A stretch of 64,000 nt of DNA, taken from positions 85,356-149,355 of the forward strand of contig NZ_BCVE01000011.1 of the NCBI RefSeq assembly GCF_001591585.1, read 5' to 3'. A program made the translations under genes and the position numbers. Of this stretch, positions 26,067 to 35,175 are shown one piece after another. Each line of letters opens with the position of its first letter. Within the stretch, counting starts at the first letter, position 1. The notes under the pieces were generated by a model. The model saw only the letters and a program-made list of their open reading frames with translations. It ran no database searches and was not told the origin of the DNA. This DNA comes from Niallia circulans NBRC 13626. Its GTDB lineage: Bacteria; Bacillota; Bacilli; Bacillales; Cytobacillaceae.

Positions 26067-26885
26067 TTACACAAGAATATTTTTCATATACTTACTAAAC
26101 TGCTTAAAGGCTATTTCCGGCTCCTCCAATTCAGGACACCACTTTTTTTCCCATTCCAATGTATAGTAGCCATCATACCCGTTCCTTTTTAATAAAGTGT
26201 ATATGTCTTGTAATGGTATATCCCCATCTCCTAAAAGACAAAGCTGATAGCCTCTTTCTGCTTCCTTTTTTAGATAAGAATCCTTCCAATGGGTATAGGC
26301 AACCCATTCCCCAAGATTCTCCCAAGTAACATCAGGCTTTTCGCCAATTGTTCGATAGGGATGATGGATATCCCATAATACTTGCAAATAATCAGAGGAA
26401 ACTCGCTGAACTAGCTCTTTCACATATCTGCTATCTGTCCAATCATCATGTGTTTCTAGGAGAAGTTTGACATTAATATCCTCTACAATCGCCAAATAAT
26501 CATGAACATTTTTCTCAGCGATTTCCATTGCTTCTTCTCTCTTCCACTTTCCAACCGCTCCGCCAAATACACGAATATAAGGAGTGTTGAATTTCTTACA
26601 GAGCAATGCGTATTCTCTTAATTCCTCTACATACTTCTCATATTCTTCTTGTGATTGAGTAACCAATTTGACTGAACTAGAAAAACACGGAATCTCTAAA
26701 GAAGCTTCCTTAAAGAGACGTACCGTTTCTTTTACGTTTGTTGAAAATTCACGAAGCTTATATAGATCAAGTTCTCCTAGCAGCCCACGAAAATCAATGC
26801 CTGAATAACCATTTTCCACTGCATGTTGGATAATTGTTTCTAAATTCCAATGAGGACATCCAAGAGTAGTAAAAGCTAATTTCAT
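26067..26885 (-). CDS. Sugar phosphate isomerase/epimerase family protein
   Basis: A 272-residue TIM-barrel protein of the same fold. The N-terminus KLAFTTLGCPHW and the segments VKLLLETHDDWT, QVLWDIHHPYR, YTHWKDSYL and YTLEWEKKW carry the expected metal-binding Glu, Asp and His residues. I take ATG at 26885, which has GGGAGGTACAGAAG before it; the frame reaches six codons further without a ribosome site. It is encoded 12 bp before the next isomerase, and the two differ enough to act on different steps. The exact reaction is unknown. Confidence 0.8.
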   Translation of the reverse strand: MKLAFTTLGCPHWNLETIIQHAVENGYSGIDFRGLLGELDLYKLREFSTNVKETVRLFKEASLEIPCFSSSVKLVTQSQEEYEKYVEELREYALLCKKFNTPYIRVFGGAVGKWKREEAMEIAEKNVHDYLAIVEDINVKLLLETHDDWTDSRYVKELVQRVSSDYLQVLWDIHHPYRTIGEKPDVTWENLGEWVAYTHWKDSYLKKEAERGYQLCLLGDGDIPLQDIYTLLKRNGYDGYYTLEWEKKWCPELEEPEIAFKQFSKYMKNILV

Positions 26886-26947
26886 CTTCTGTACCTCCCA
26901 CATTTTTCTTATTCTTGAAAAAAAGGACAGACTAATCTGCCCTGTCT

Positions 26948-28111
26948 TTAATGAGAACCTTTCACATCTAATGTGATCGATGCATGCTTGTTCTTTTTAA
27001 AAGTAGATGTCTTAATTCTTTCTTGTAATTTAGCATAAAAAAGATCTTCGTTAATAGGGAGTTCAACCCAATCATCGATCCATGCCGATAAATGCATGGC
27101 ATTCGAGATTTCCAATCCCTTTATGCCTTCTACACCAGGTCCAAGCAGCTCTGTCCCATTGCGGATAGCATTTACCCAATTTGCTGTGATCCCCTTATGC
27201 TGTGTTGCTTCTCCTTTAATAGGAATATCAATTTTCCAGCATTCCGGTTCGCCAAATCCCCCTTTATATTCTTTATTGAATTCCCTTTCCGATTGTCTTA
27301 GTCGCCAGAAGGTTAACTTTCCATCCTCTATGACTACTTTTCCGCGATCACCCGATATTTCATAGCGATTCGTTCCAGGAGAATCACCTGTAGATGTAAC
27401 AAAGACGCCCGTTGCTCCATTTTCATATTCCACATATGCGGTCACATCATCTTCTACTTCAATATCATGAAACTTCCCAAATCCACAAAATGCGCGGACT
27501 CGTTTAGGCATTAATCCACTTGTCCATTGCCATAAATCGAGTTGATGCGGATCTTGATTTAGAAGAACTCCGCCTCCTTCCCCAGCCCATGTCGCTCTCC
27601 AGCCACCTGAATCATAATAACTTTGTGAACGATACCAATCTGTGATAATCCAGTTTGTTCGTTTAATTTCTCCCACTTCGCCACTTTGCACAAGCTCTCT
27701 CAGCTTTTGATATAAGGGATTGGTTCGCTGATTAAACATAATCCCAAATACCTTATCGCTTTTGCTTGCAGTCTCGTTTAATTCCCTTACGTTTTTTGTA
27801 TATACACCTACAGGTTTTTCAACTAAGACATGAAACCCTTGTTCTAGTGATTGAATCGCCAATGGTGGATGATCATAATGAGGTGTTGCAATAATAACTC
27901 CATCCATATCCGAACATTCAAAAAAGCGGTCAACATGATCGAACTGCTGAACATGCTCTCCTAATGTTTCCTTTGCCCATTTCAATCTTTCTGGATTGCT
28001 GTCACACACAGCAATTAATTCCGCTCCCTCAATTTCGCCATTATTTAAATACATTGCATGCGAACTTCCCATATTACCAATACCGATAATGCCTATTTTG
28101 ACTTTAGCCAA
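26948..28111 (-). CDS. Gfo/Idh/MocA-family NAD(P)-dependent oxidoreductase
   Basis: A 387-residue dehydrogenase with an N-terminal Rossmann domain (GIIGIGNMGSSHAMYL at about 7-22), the EKPVG motif near residue 98 and a C-terminal GFO domain with GGGVLLNQDPHQLDLWQW supplying the catalytic-type Asp and His. Enzymes of this type oxidise or reduce a hydroxyl of sugars, inositols or glycosides. The start is TTG after GGAGAAGA. It lies in a run with three isomerase-fold genes and a second paralogue at 29.1 kb. A paired oxidoreductase and isomerase is the usual make-up of inositol-like or 3-keto-glycoside pathways; the substrate is not known. Confidence 0.85.
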   Translation of the reverse strand: MAKVKIGIIGIGNMGSSHAMYLNNGEIEGAELIAVCDSNPERLKWAKETLGEHVQQFDHVDRFFECSDMDGVIIATPHYDHPPLAIQSLEQGFHVLVEKPVGVYTKNVRELNETASKSDKVFGIMFNQRTNPLYQKLRELVQSGEVGEIKRTNWIITDWYRSQSYYDSGGWRATWAGEGGGVLLNQDPHQLDLWQWTSGLMPKRVRAFCGFGKFHDIEVEDDVTAYVEYENGATGVFVTSTGDSPGTNRYEISGDRGKVVIEDGKLTFWRLRQSEREFNKEYKGGFGEPECWKIDIPIKGEATQHKGITANWVNAIRNGTELLGPGVEGIKGLEISNAMHLSAWIDDWVELPINEDLFYAKLQERIKTSTFKKNKHASITLDVKGSH

Positions 28112-28156
28112 TCTTCTCCGTCTCCTTCCTAACCTCTCTTTTTCATTTCTAAAGCT

Positions 28157-28915
28157 TTACTGCAAAAGTCTTGTTAAACGTTTAAGATTTTCTAAACTTA
28201 TTCGGAGACTATCCATCGGATCTCCTGGACAAATATCTTGTTCAACTGCATACCATTCAACCCCAGCTTTTTTGCACCAATTTAAAATAGGGGGAAAGTC
28301 GATCAGCCCTGTACCAACCTCTGCAAAAGTTTGCCTTTCATCATTTGTCATATCTTTTAAATGAATGATTGGCATTCTATTTGCATAGGGTTTAAGAAAT
28401 TGCAGCGGATCTTTTCCAGCCTTTTTTACCCAGAAAACATCAATTTCCGCAAAAATCTTATTATCGGAAGTAGGCTCCAATAAATATTCCAGCGCTGATT
28501 TCCCATCTATGTCTGTATCAAATTCAAAGGCATGATTATGGTAGCTGATGCGAAATTCTGGTGTTTTTTCAGCTACTTCATTCAAAAGCGCCTTTACCCC
28601 CTCATACCCGTCTTGATTTCTTACATCCTCTGGTAAAAATGGGCAGACAATATCTTTTGTGTTATATAGCTTTACTTCCTCCACTACTTGTTCTAAATCG
28701 TTTTCTAACCGATCAAGCGGGATATGTATTCCAGCTGTGCCTAGGTTATTTTCCTGTAAGGCCTTTGCAACTTCATGCGGATCATAGTCAGCAGGTAATG
28801 CAGATAGCTGAACCCCGTCCCAGCCCATCTCCTTCAACTCTTTAAATACAGGGGAAATTCCTCTCTTTAATTCTTCTCTTACTGTAAACAATTGGGCAGC
28901 AAACTGATTATGCAT
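28157..28915 (-). CDS. Sugar phosphate isomerase/epimerase family protein
   Basis: A 252-residue TIM-barrel protein. Segments FRISYHNHAFEF, FAEIDVFWVKKAG, MPIIHLKDMTND and VEWYAVEQDICPG give the metal site typical of this fold. It is first in the oxidoreductase/isomerase block after a 204-bp gap that contains a possible operator, so a separate promoter is likely. The start is an ATG with AAAAAAAGGAGCGAG upstream. Of the three such proteins here, this one looks most like those found beside Gfo/Idh/MocA enzymes of glycoside oxidation, but this is only an impression. Confidence 0.82.
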   Translation of the reverse strand: MHNQFAAQLFTVREELKRGISPVFKELKEMGWDGVQLSALPADYDPHEVAKALQENNLGTAGIHIPLDRLENDLEQVVEEVKLYNTKDIVCPFLPEDVRNQDGYEGVKALLNEVAEKTPEFRISYHNHAFEFDTDIDGKSALEYLLEPTSDNKIFAEIDVFWVKKAGKDPLQFLKPYANRMPIIHLKDMTNDERQTFAEVGTGLIDFPPILNWCKKAGVEWYAVEQDICPGDPMDSLRISLENLKRLTRLLQ

Positions 28916-29049
28916 CGAACTCGCTCCTTTTTTTGTAAAATAAAAGTCGATACCTCTATCTTAATCGCTAAAATGAGAAACACATCAGCTAATCTTGTTC
29001 ATTATTGGCAATTATTTTACCCCTATTGCTTTTTCAATGTCTTAACGCA

Positions 29050-29066
29050 GACGATTTGCTCAATCG
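29050..29066. promoter_or_regulatory. Inverted repeat upstream of the isomerase block
   Basis: ACGATT-TGCTC-AATCGT has perfect 6-bp arms in the 204-bp gap before the isomerase gene at 28.9 kb. It is a possible operator for a local promoter; no matching regulator can be named. Confidence 0.3.
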
Positions 29067-29119
29067 TGCACAAAAATAAAAAAGGTATCATTCTTAAGTA
29101 AATATAATCTCCTAAAAAA

Positions 29120-30157
29120 CTACATATCTCCTAAACTTCGATTGGAAACAAGGACTTCATCGATTCTGATTTCCCTCTTCAGCATAGATGATTGGATGAT
29201 CGCATCAATCATTTGTAAGGAAGGCAGGGCATCTTTGACATGTATATAGTCCCTTCTATTCTCTAGAATACAAGCATAAAAGCCGTCAATCAGTTTTTTA
29301 TGACTTGCTCCATAATAAAACTTAGAACCATAAAGCTTAGTATCTTCTTCTATCACTATCTTACCGCCATTATCATCTAGCATCGTTAGCCTATTGTCCT
29401 TAATGGTCAACTTTTGATTTTCGCAGACGATTTGAAGCTCTACACTTGAGTTATTTCCATTCGCGTTTGTAGCAAAAAAGAACCCATTAATCCCATTTTT
29501 GAAAACTATTCTGGCTGCTGCCGTATCTTCCGTTTCAATGCCATAATCAAGAAGCTGGTCAACAGTTCCTCTTATTGTCGCTATTTCCCCTCCCAAAAGC
29601 TGCATTAAATCTAAAGTGTGAATCGCTTGATTAATCATGACTCCCCCACCAGCTAAGTCTAATTTCCCGCGCCACGGCTTATTGTCATAATAGGATTTTG
29701 TCCTTGCCCAAGTGACGATCCCTTTGATCCCTACGATTTTTCCATACTTATTTTCTGCGATAATCTGCCGTAGTTTTTCAACCGTTTCATTCAAGCGATT
29801 TTGAAAACAAATAGCGATTTTCACTTGTTTGTTGTCCTCTTCAAGTTTCAGTAGTTCAAGACCTTCTTCTGTGTGTAAAGCCAGTGGCTTTTCTTGCAAG
29901 ACATGGATGCCTTTTTCCACACAAGCTTTTGTCACTGGATAATGAAGATAATGTGGTAAACAAATATGTACACAATCTAACGTTTCCTTTTCAAGCATTT
30001 CTTGGTAATCTGTATAAAAATTTACCCCCTGCACACTCTCCCTTCGTGTTTCATCGATATCACTTACTGCTACTAACTCAGCTGTTGGGTTTGCTTGAAT
30101 AGCAGAGAGATGAATACTCGATATATCACCGAGACCAATCACAGCTATTTTTAACAT
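29120..30157 (-). CDS. Gfo/Idh/MocA-family oxidoreductase
   Basis: A 345-residue dehydrogenase. The Rossmann motif VIGLGDISSIHL is at the N-terminus, QEKPLAL near residue 90, and GGGVMINQAIHTLDLMQ in the C-terminal domain supplies the catalytic-type His and Asp. I take the ATG at 30157, which follows AGGAGGAGC; the frame extends 15 codons upstream without support. It lies directly behind the terminator of the ABC importer operon, so it is probably expressed by partial read-through or a local promoter. The substrate should be related to what that importer brings in; that is inferred from position. Confidence 0.85.
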   Translation of the reverse strand: MLKIAVIGLGDISSIHLSAIQANPTAELVAVSDIDETRRESVQGVNFYTDYQEMLEKETLDCVHICLPHYLHYPVTKACVEKGIHVLQEKPLALHTEEGLELLKLEEDNKQVKIAICFQNRLNETVEKLRQIIAENKYGKIVGIKGIVTWARTKSYYDNKPWRGKLDLAGGGVMINQAIHTLDLMQLLGGEIATIRGTVDQLLDYGIETEDTAAARIVFKNGINGFFFATNANGNNSSVELQIVCENQKLTIKDNRLTMLDDNGGKIVIEEDTKLYGSKFYYGASHKKLIDGFYACILENRRDYIHVKDALPSLQMIDAIIQSSMLKREIRIDEVLVSNRSLGDM

Positions 30158-30177
30158 TAGACATGCTCCTCCTTTTA

Positions 30178-30240
30178 TAAAAAACAGGCAGACTGGATAC
30201 ACCTTTTTTCTTTTTTTTAGTTTCTAGTATCCCATCTGCC
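30178..30240 (-). terminator. Terminator or attenuator after the ABC binding protein gene
   Basis: On the minus strand GGCAGATGGGATAC (30227-30240) pairs with GTATCCAGTCTGCC (30187-30200) with two mismatches, followed by TGTTTTTTAT. The 26-nt loop and mismatches suggest that termination may be partial. Confidence 0.6.
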
Positions 30241-30267
30241 TCATTCCTGCAATTTAAAGTCTATCTT

Positions 30268-31635
30268 CTAGCGGTTTTTGACCCACTCCGTACTTTCCTT
30301 TTGCGCTTTTTCCAGCGCATCTTCTGCACTTCTTTTTCCTGTTAATGCTGCTTCAATTTCAGACGTTAAAATATAACGTGGCTGTGAAGATCCCCACGGA
30401 TATCTTGGTGTCATAGGAGTAGACATCGCTTCAAACACTGAAAGCATCAAAGGTTGTTCTTTCACACTATCCCATTCTGTTGCTGATTTCACAGATGGTA
30501 CTAAACCAAGTTCTTCGTAGACATATTTTTGAACAAAATCACTTGTGGCAAATTTAAGCCACTCCCAGGCTAATTCTTTGTTCTTGCTGTCTTTGGCAAT
30601 GGTAATTGGACTTCCTGCAAATAATCCGCCTTGCCCATCATCATTCTTGAACTCTTGCGAAATGGCAATTCGATCGCCAAGTCCTTGAGCATAGGCTGGT
30701 TTTACCGTATCACCAGGTCCCTGGTTTAGCATAATCGCAATATTATTTTCTTTTGTTAACCATTTTTCATTGCCTTGGTTACTCACAATGCCTTTAGGAG
30801 CATAATTTTGCATATCTAATAGCCAATTTAAGCCACTCAGCATTTCTTTTGAATTAAAAGCAAATTCAACCTCATCCCAGGCAAATCCAGTTCCCCACTG
30901 TCCGTTTTGTCCTTCCGCCAAATCGACTAAAGTGAAGGCAGAAGACCAGTCACCCCGGAACCAAATCCCATAGTTTTGCTCCCCTGTTTTCGGATTTTTC
31001 CCAGTCATTTGTTTCGCCTTTTCTGCTACTTCCTCCATTGTTGGATACTCAGACAAATATTCTACTCCCCATTCATCAAATAACTGTTTATCATAGCTGA
31101 TAAAACGTGCATCACCCAAAAATGGAAGTCCGAAAATATCTAACTCCTTACTATCTGGACCTAATGCTTTCCACCCTTCTACTTGATTATCAATAAAATT
31201 ATCTAAATCAAATTCTGGATCTTTCTCAATCCATGGCTGCAATGGTTCTAGAACACCTTGTGGAGCAAAATCAGCAACACCTGGCATTTGATACACATCT
31301 GCTTCCCCTGACGTAATCATTGCTTGGGTTTTCTCCGTGTATCCTTCCCAAGGCATCAGAACGAATTTCACTGTGGCGCCAGGATGCTGCTTTTCAAATT
31401 CTTCTTTCAGCACTTTTACTCCTTTTACTGAATCACCTGTAATCGGATCTGTCTTGTCTTCCATCGCGAAATCACCAATCATCATAACGGTTATTTGCTG
31501 TCCTGCCCATTCTCCATCCTTATCGGAACCTGAAGAACTTCCTGATTTAGAACTACACCCAGCAAGCGCAGCACTTATTACCATCATCCATGCCAAAGCA
31601 AATGCAGCCGTCTTAGAAAATAACCTCTTTTTCAT
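30268..31635 (-). CDS. Sugar-binding lipoprotein of CUT1 ABC importer
   Basis: A 455-residue extracellular binding protein lipidated at C27 (lipobox LAGC) with a Ser/Gly-rich linker after it. The mature part has family-1 features: QITVMMIGDFAM at the start, FVLMPWEGYTEKTQAMI, GIWFRGDWSSAF, and a C-terminal helix region with SEIEAALTGKRSAEDAL. It is third in the operon after two permeases, an unusual order for CUT1, where the binding protein is normally first. The downstream oxidoreductase and isomerase genes suggest a sugar, glycoside or cyclitol ligand. Confidence 0.88.
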   Translation of the reverse strand: MKKRLFSKTAAFALAWMMVISAALAGCSSKSGSSSGSDKDGEWAGQQITVMMIGDFAMEDKTDPITGDSVKGVKVLKEEFEKQHPGATVKFVLMPWEGYTEKTQAMITSGEADVYQMPGVADFAPQGVLEPLQPWIEKDPEFDLDNFIDNQVEGWKALGPDSKELDIFGLPFLGDARFISYDKQLFDEWGVEYLSEYPTMEEVAEKAKQMTGKNPKTGEQNYGIWFRGDWSSAFTLVDLAEGQNGQWGTGFAWDEVEFAFNSKEMLSGLNWLLDMQNYAPKGIVSNQGNEKWLTKENNIAIMLNQGPGDTVKPAYAQGLGDRIAISQEFKNDDGQGGLFAGSPITIAKDSKNKELAWEWLKFATSDFVQKYVYEELGLVPSVKSATEWDSVKEQPLMLSVFEAMSTPMTPRYPWGSSQPRYILTSEIEAALTGKRSAEDALEKAQKESTEWVKNR

Positions 31636-31663
31636 TTTCCAACCCCCAATTTATTTGAATGAT

Positions 31664-32518
31664 CTATTCCCCTTTGACACCACTCAATGCAATACTCTGG
31701 ATAATATATTTTTGTAAAAATAAATACACAATGACAATTGGTAATACACTTACTGTTGCTAGGGCCATCGTTAACCCGCCGAGACTGGACCCATTTTCCA
31801 GCGAGAAACTCGCTAAATAAAGCGGAATCGTCTGCAAATTCAAATCATTAATAACAACTAATGGCCACATAAAATCATTCCAGCTCCAGATGAACGATAA
31901 AATGACCATTGTTGCTGCTATCGGACCTGCCAGCGGCAAATACACACGGAAGAAAATTTTAAATTCTCCCGCCCCGTCAATTTGTGCCGCTTCCCTTAAT
32001 GTATCTGGCAGCTGATCGAAAAACTGTTTACATAGAAAAATAAGCATTCCACTAATAACGGATGGAAGAATTAAGGGCCAAAAAGTATTTAATAAGCCAA
32101 GTTGATTAAAAAAAGTATATAAAGGGATTAACCGTGGTTCCATTGGAATCATTAATGTACAAAGAACGATGACAAACAAGACTCTCTTCCCCTTGAATTT
32201 CCCTTTTGAGAATGCATACCCCGCTAATAAAGAAGCAGATACACTTAAAAAGACAGAACTTACGGTTACAATGGCGGAATTAAGATAAGCTTGAATAAGT
32301 CTCCCATTCTCAAAAACGATCCCATAATTGAAGGATGAAACTGCTTCTGGTATTAGCCGCGGCGGAAAAGGCATGACAATATTAGCCGTTCGATCAAACC
32401 CTACGCTGATCATCCAAACAAATGGCGCCATCAAAACTACTCCAAACACAAATAGTACAATATACTTTAGAATAACTGTCGTTCTTTCCAGCTTTTTCAT
32501 GGAGATCGTATTTTTCAT
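31664..32518 (-). CDS. Sugar ABC transporter permease, MalG-type (CUT1)
   Basis: A 284-residue permease with about six TM segments and an EAA loop, REAAQIDGAGEFKIFFRV. I choose ATG at 32518, preceded by GGGAGGGAGACG; the frame goes five codons further through that ribosome site. It sits 28 bp before the binding-protein gene and 19 bp after the other permease gene. No ATPase is encoded nearby, so a shared MsmX-type ATPase is expected. Confidence 0.9.
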   Translation of the reverse strand: MKNTISMKKLERTTVILKYIVLFVFGVVLMAPFVWMISVGFDRTANIVMPFPPRLIPEAVSSFNYGIVFENGRLIQAYLNSAIVTVSSVFLSVSASLLAGYAFSKGKFKGKRVLFVIVLCTLMIPMEPRLIPLYTFFNQLGLLNTFWPLILPSVISGMLIFLCKQFFDQLPDTLREAAQIDGAGEFKIFFRVYLPLAGPIAATMVILSFIWSWNDFMWPLVVINDLNLQTIPLYLASFSLENGSSLGGLTMALATVSVLPIVIVYLFLQKYIIQSIALSGVKGE

Positions 32519-32537
32519 CGTCTCCCTCCCCACTAAA

Positions 32538-33467
32538 TTAGATTTTCATTTTCGACATTTTTAAGTTGATAAACGTAAAAATTAAAATAATAATGAACAT
32601 AATATATGTGGCAGCTGAGGCAATCCCGAATTCAAAACCGGTAAACCCACGCTCGTAAATAAAGGCTCCCATTGTTTGTATAGAACGAGCAGGGCTTCCA
32701 TTTGGTCCTCCTATTACATACACCTCATTAAAACGTTGCAGCGCTCCAATCCAGCCTGTTATTAATAAGAAAGCAAAGGTACCCGTCATATTAGGAATCG
32801 TAATGAACAGCCACTGCTGTAACCCACTTGCTCCATCAATTTTTGCAGCTTCATACATTTCTGAGGGAATCGCTTGAAGATTAGCAAGACATATAATGAT
32901 AACAAAGCCAATCCAATGCCAAACAGCCAGCAGTATAACGCCCCATTTAGAAGTACTAGGCTCAGAAAACCACCCTGGAGTCGGCAGTCCCATAGAGTCT
33001 AACGCAAAATTAACAATTCCCATCTCTGGATGTAAAACAAATTGAAAGATCATGGCCGCAGCAACAATTGAAGTAACATTGGGCAAGAAGTAGATAACTT
33101 TAAAGAAATTTTTTCCCTTTCCAACAGAGTTAATTAAGGTAGCAAAAATGAATCCTAAGGGAATGGTGATTAGCACTTGAAATATTCCGATAAAAAAAGT
33201 ATTCCAAACAGCATTCCAAAATGGTCCTGATGTTAAGACCGTGCGAAAATTATCTAAACCCGTAAAGCTTTCTATTGTTCCATTTGATTTAAAAAAACTT
33301 AATCTAAATGATTCAACAACTGGATAAACCATAAACAGCAAAATCCCTAAAAAACTAGGAATTAAGAAAATATACCATGTCCATTGTGTCGTTCTTCTTT
33401 TCTTTTTCTTCTTCGCAGCCTCCATGTACATACTGGTTTCCGTAGCCGTAACATGATTATTTTCCAT
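32538..33467 (-). CDS. Sugar ABC transporter permease, MalF-type (CUT1)
   Basis: A 309-residue permease with a lysine-rich cytoplasmic N-terminus (EAAKKKKKRR), about six TM segments and an EAA loop, YEAAKIDGASGLQQWLF. It is the first gene of the importer operon, behind a perfect cre box and an inverted repeat, and downstream of the AraC-type regulator gene on the same strand. The ATG follows GGAAAGGAGATTTT. Confidence 0.9.
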   Translation of the reverse strand: MENNHVTATETSMYMEAAKKKKKRRTTQWTWYIFLIPSFLGILLFMVYPVVESFRLSFFKSNGTIESFTGLDNFRTVLTSGPFWNAVWNTFFIGIFQVLITIPLGFIFATLINSVGKGKNFFKVIYFLPNVTSIVAAAMIFQFVLHPEMGIVNFALDSMGLPTPGWFSEPSTSKWGVILLAVWHWIGFVIIICLANLQAIPSEMYEAAKIDGASGLQQWLFITIPNMTGTFAFLLITGWIGALQRFNEVYVIGGPNGSPARSIQTMGAFIYERGFTGFEFGIASAATYIMFIIILIFTFINLKMSKMKI

Positions 33468-33512
33468 AAAATCTCCTTTCCTTAATGGATTGGTTTTCCT
33501 TTTCTCTCATTA

Positions 33513-33526
33513 TGACAACGCTTTCA
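33513..33526 (-). promoter_or_regulatory. cre box (CcpA site) of the 33-kb ABC operon
   Basis: On the minus strand TGAAAGCGTTGTCA fits the consensus TGWAANCGNTNWCA at all 14 positions, about 46 bp upstream of the first permease gene. Catabolite repression of this importer is therefore likely. Confidence 0.75.
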
Positions 33527-33544
33527 ATTTTATAGAAATAATCA

Positions 33545-33565
33545 CGAGATACTAACAATATCTCG
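33545..33565. promoter_or_regulatory. Inverted repeat upstream of the ABC operon
   Basis: CGAGATA (33545-33551) and TATCTCG (33559-33565) are perfect 7-bp arms around 7 bp, just upstream of the cre box. It is a candidate binding site for the AraC-type regulator encoded next door or for another operator protein. Confidence 0.4.
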
Positions 33566-33765
33566 CATGCTCATTTCTATAAACAATACTATTACTTTTA
33601 TCGAGGTTACGTGTTTATGTTCCCTTCTGATTCCATTGTATGAAAGTTATCTACTTTTAACGTGGATAGAATTGTGTAATCTGATGAAGAAATTGTTTTT
33701 TATTGCTCTTTTAAATAATCATATTTAAAAATCGGTGCTGTAGAGACATTGTGGGAGAATTTAGC

Positions 33766-34644
33766 TTAATTCGTGTTTTTCATACGAATGGCTTTGCTAT
33801 TACGGTATTCTGTAGGAGTTAGTTTCATTTGTTTTCGAAAAAAACGACTGAAATGAGAGGAATCTTCAAATCCTGATTCAAGAGATACTTCAAGAATCGA
33901 TTTGTCTGGATGTATCTCCAGCAAATATTTGGCGCGGTTTATTCGACAGCTCATGATATATTGCATAATTGTATATCCTGTTACATCTTTAAAAATTCTC
34001 GACATATAATACTTGCTAATATTTAAATGATGGGCAATATCATCTAAAGTGATTGGTTCACAGAAATGCGTATCAATCCATTCAATCATTTTTTTGACAT
34101 GAAGATTTTTATCAGATTCAGCATGAATATTATGTTCAAGTTGCTGCTTACTTAACTCATAAACCTTAAATAAAAGCTGCATCAGCATCGCTGTTAACTC
34201 TCCCACTTGGAAGCGATCGTCGACTGCGTTTTCTTCCTTGGATCTTTTCACTTTCTCTGCCAATTTCTTTATTAATGCTTTTACTTCAGCAGACTGTCCT
34301 TTATCTTTTATATGAAATAAAGTATTGCTCAATTGATTAAATGGCGATAACAATTCCGGGACATTTAAATTGTTTAAAAGTGGACGCAGCCATTCGGAAG
34401 AAAATTCAATCACACTGCGCTCATAATAAGCGCCAGGCTCAGGATAAGCTCGATGTAATGTTAGGCCATTCATAATAATTAAGTCATCCTCCTGTAAACG
34501 ATAAATCCGATCACCAATTAAATATTTACATTCTCCCCCATGAAAGTAGTATATTTCATACCTATCATGAGAGTGGTAACTAAAATCTTCATAAGTTTCC
34601 ACCTTATCCATTAAACGATAGAGTGCGATTATTTTTTCCGTCAT
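33766..34644 (-). CDS. AraC-family regulator with cupin sensor domain
   Basis: A 292-residue regulator. The N-terminal cupin-like sugar-binding domain (about 15-100, with SYHSHDRYEIYYFHGGECKYLIG) is followed by a helical linker and a C-terminal AraC double helix-turn-helix (about 190-290: ITLDDIAHHLNISKYYMSRI, FEDSSHFSRFFRKQMKLTPTEYR). The ATG follows AGGAGGGGTTAAGG. It lies 298 bp upstream of the first ABC permease gene on the same strand, and probably activates that importer and perhaps the oxidoreductase/isomerase genes in response to the sugar. Confidence 0.88.
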   Translation of the reverse strand: MTEKIIALYRLMDKVETYEDFSYHSHDRYEIYYFHGGECKYLIGDRIYRLQEDDLIIMNGLTLHRAYPEPGAYYERSVIEFSSEWLRPLLNNLNVPELLSPFNQLSNTLFHIKDKGQSAEVKALIKKLAEKVKRSKEENAVDDRFQVGELTAMLMQLLFKVYELSKQQLEHNIHAESDKNLHVKKMIEWIDTHFCEPITLDDIAHHLNISKYYMSRIFKDVTGYTIMQYIMSCRINRAKYLLEIHPDKSILEVSLESGFEDSSHFSRFFRKQMKLTPTEYRNSKAIRMKNTN

Positions 34645-34660
34645 CCTTAACCCCTCCTAT

Positions 34661-34675
34661 TTAAAACGTTTTCAA
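34661..34675 (-). promoter_or_regulatory. cre-like box upstream of the AraC regulator gene
   Basis: On the minus strand TTGAAAACGTTTTAA contains TGAAAACGTTTTAA, matching the CcpA consensus at 13 of 14 positions. It overlaps the leader of the AraC-type gene, about 17 bp before the ATG. Confidence 0.5.
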
Positions 34676-34871
34676 AATATTAAAAATAAACTTGCCACCA
34701 TCCCCAACTAATATCTTTGCTGAAAATTTTTCTTTTATTTATTCTCTATTCTTATGATAGTCACCTTTTAAAATTACAAAATTAATGTATATGAATTTTG
34801 TATTGCTTATTCCATATAAATAAAATGGAAATGCTAACTGAAGATTTTTAAACTCTCAAAATTGTTCTCTT

Positions 34872-35010
34872 TTAGAAAAATGAAATTTGTCCTAAACTAC
34901 TTACTTTAAATGTAACCTCACTTTTCTCCCTTGTTTCTTCATTTAACACTCCACAACCAATAAAACGAGTACTTTTTACCACCAGTCTTATTAATCCTTT
35001 GCAGAAAAAT
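34872..35010 (-). pseudogene. Possible C-terminal coding remnant, unidentified
   Basis: About 45 codons read without a stop and end in TAA at 34872. The composition looks like protein (VVKSTRFIGCGVLN, TREKSEVTFKVSS) and suggests beta strands. There is no start codon with a ribosome site and no longer frame upstream, so it may be the tail of a lost gene. I cannot name the parent. Confidence 0.25.
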
Positions 35011-35016
35011 AGAAAA

Positions 35017-35052
35017 AGCCTTTCAAAATGTAATTAACCGTTCTGAAAGGCT
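35017..35052 (-). terminator. Probable terminator in the 34.6-35.3 kb gap
   Basis: AGCCTTTCA (35017-35025) and TGAAAGGCT (35044-35052) form a perfect 9-bp stem. On the minus strand it is followed by TTTTTC, so it may end transcripts of the 4-TM protein gene upstream. Confidence 0.55.
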
Positions 35053-35175
35053 CTCTCCTAATTACAGTGCCAACACTGCATATTAATCTCTTGATGCATC
35101 ATAATATATTTTTTAAAAGTCGTAAATTTAATTATATATTCAATTTATAGTAGTGTAAGAGTATTTTCATACTAA

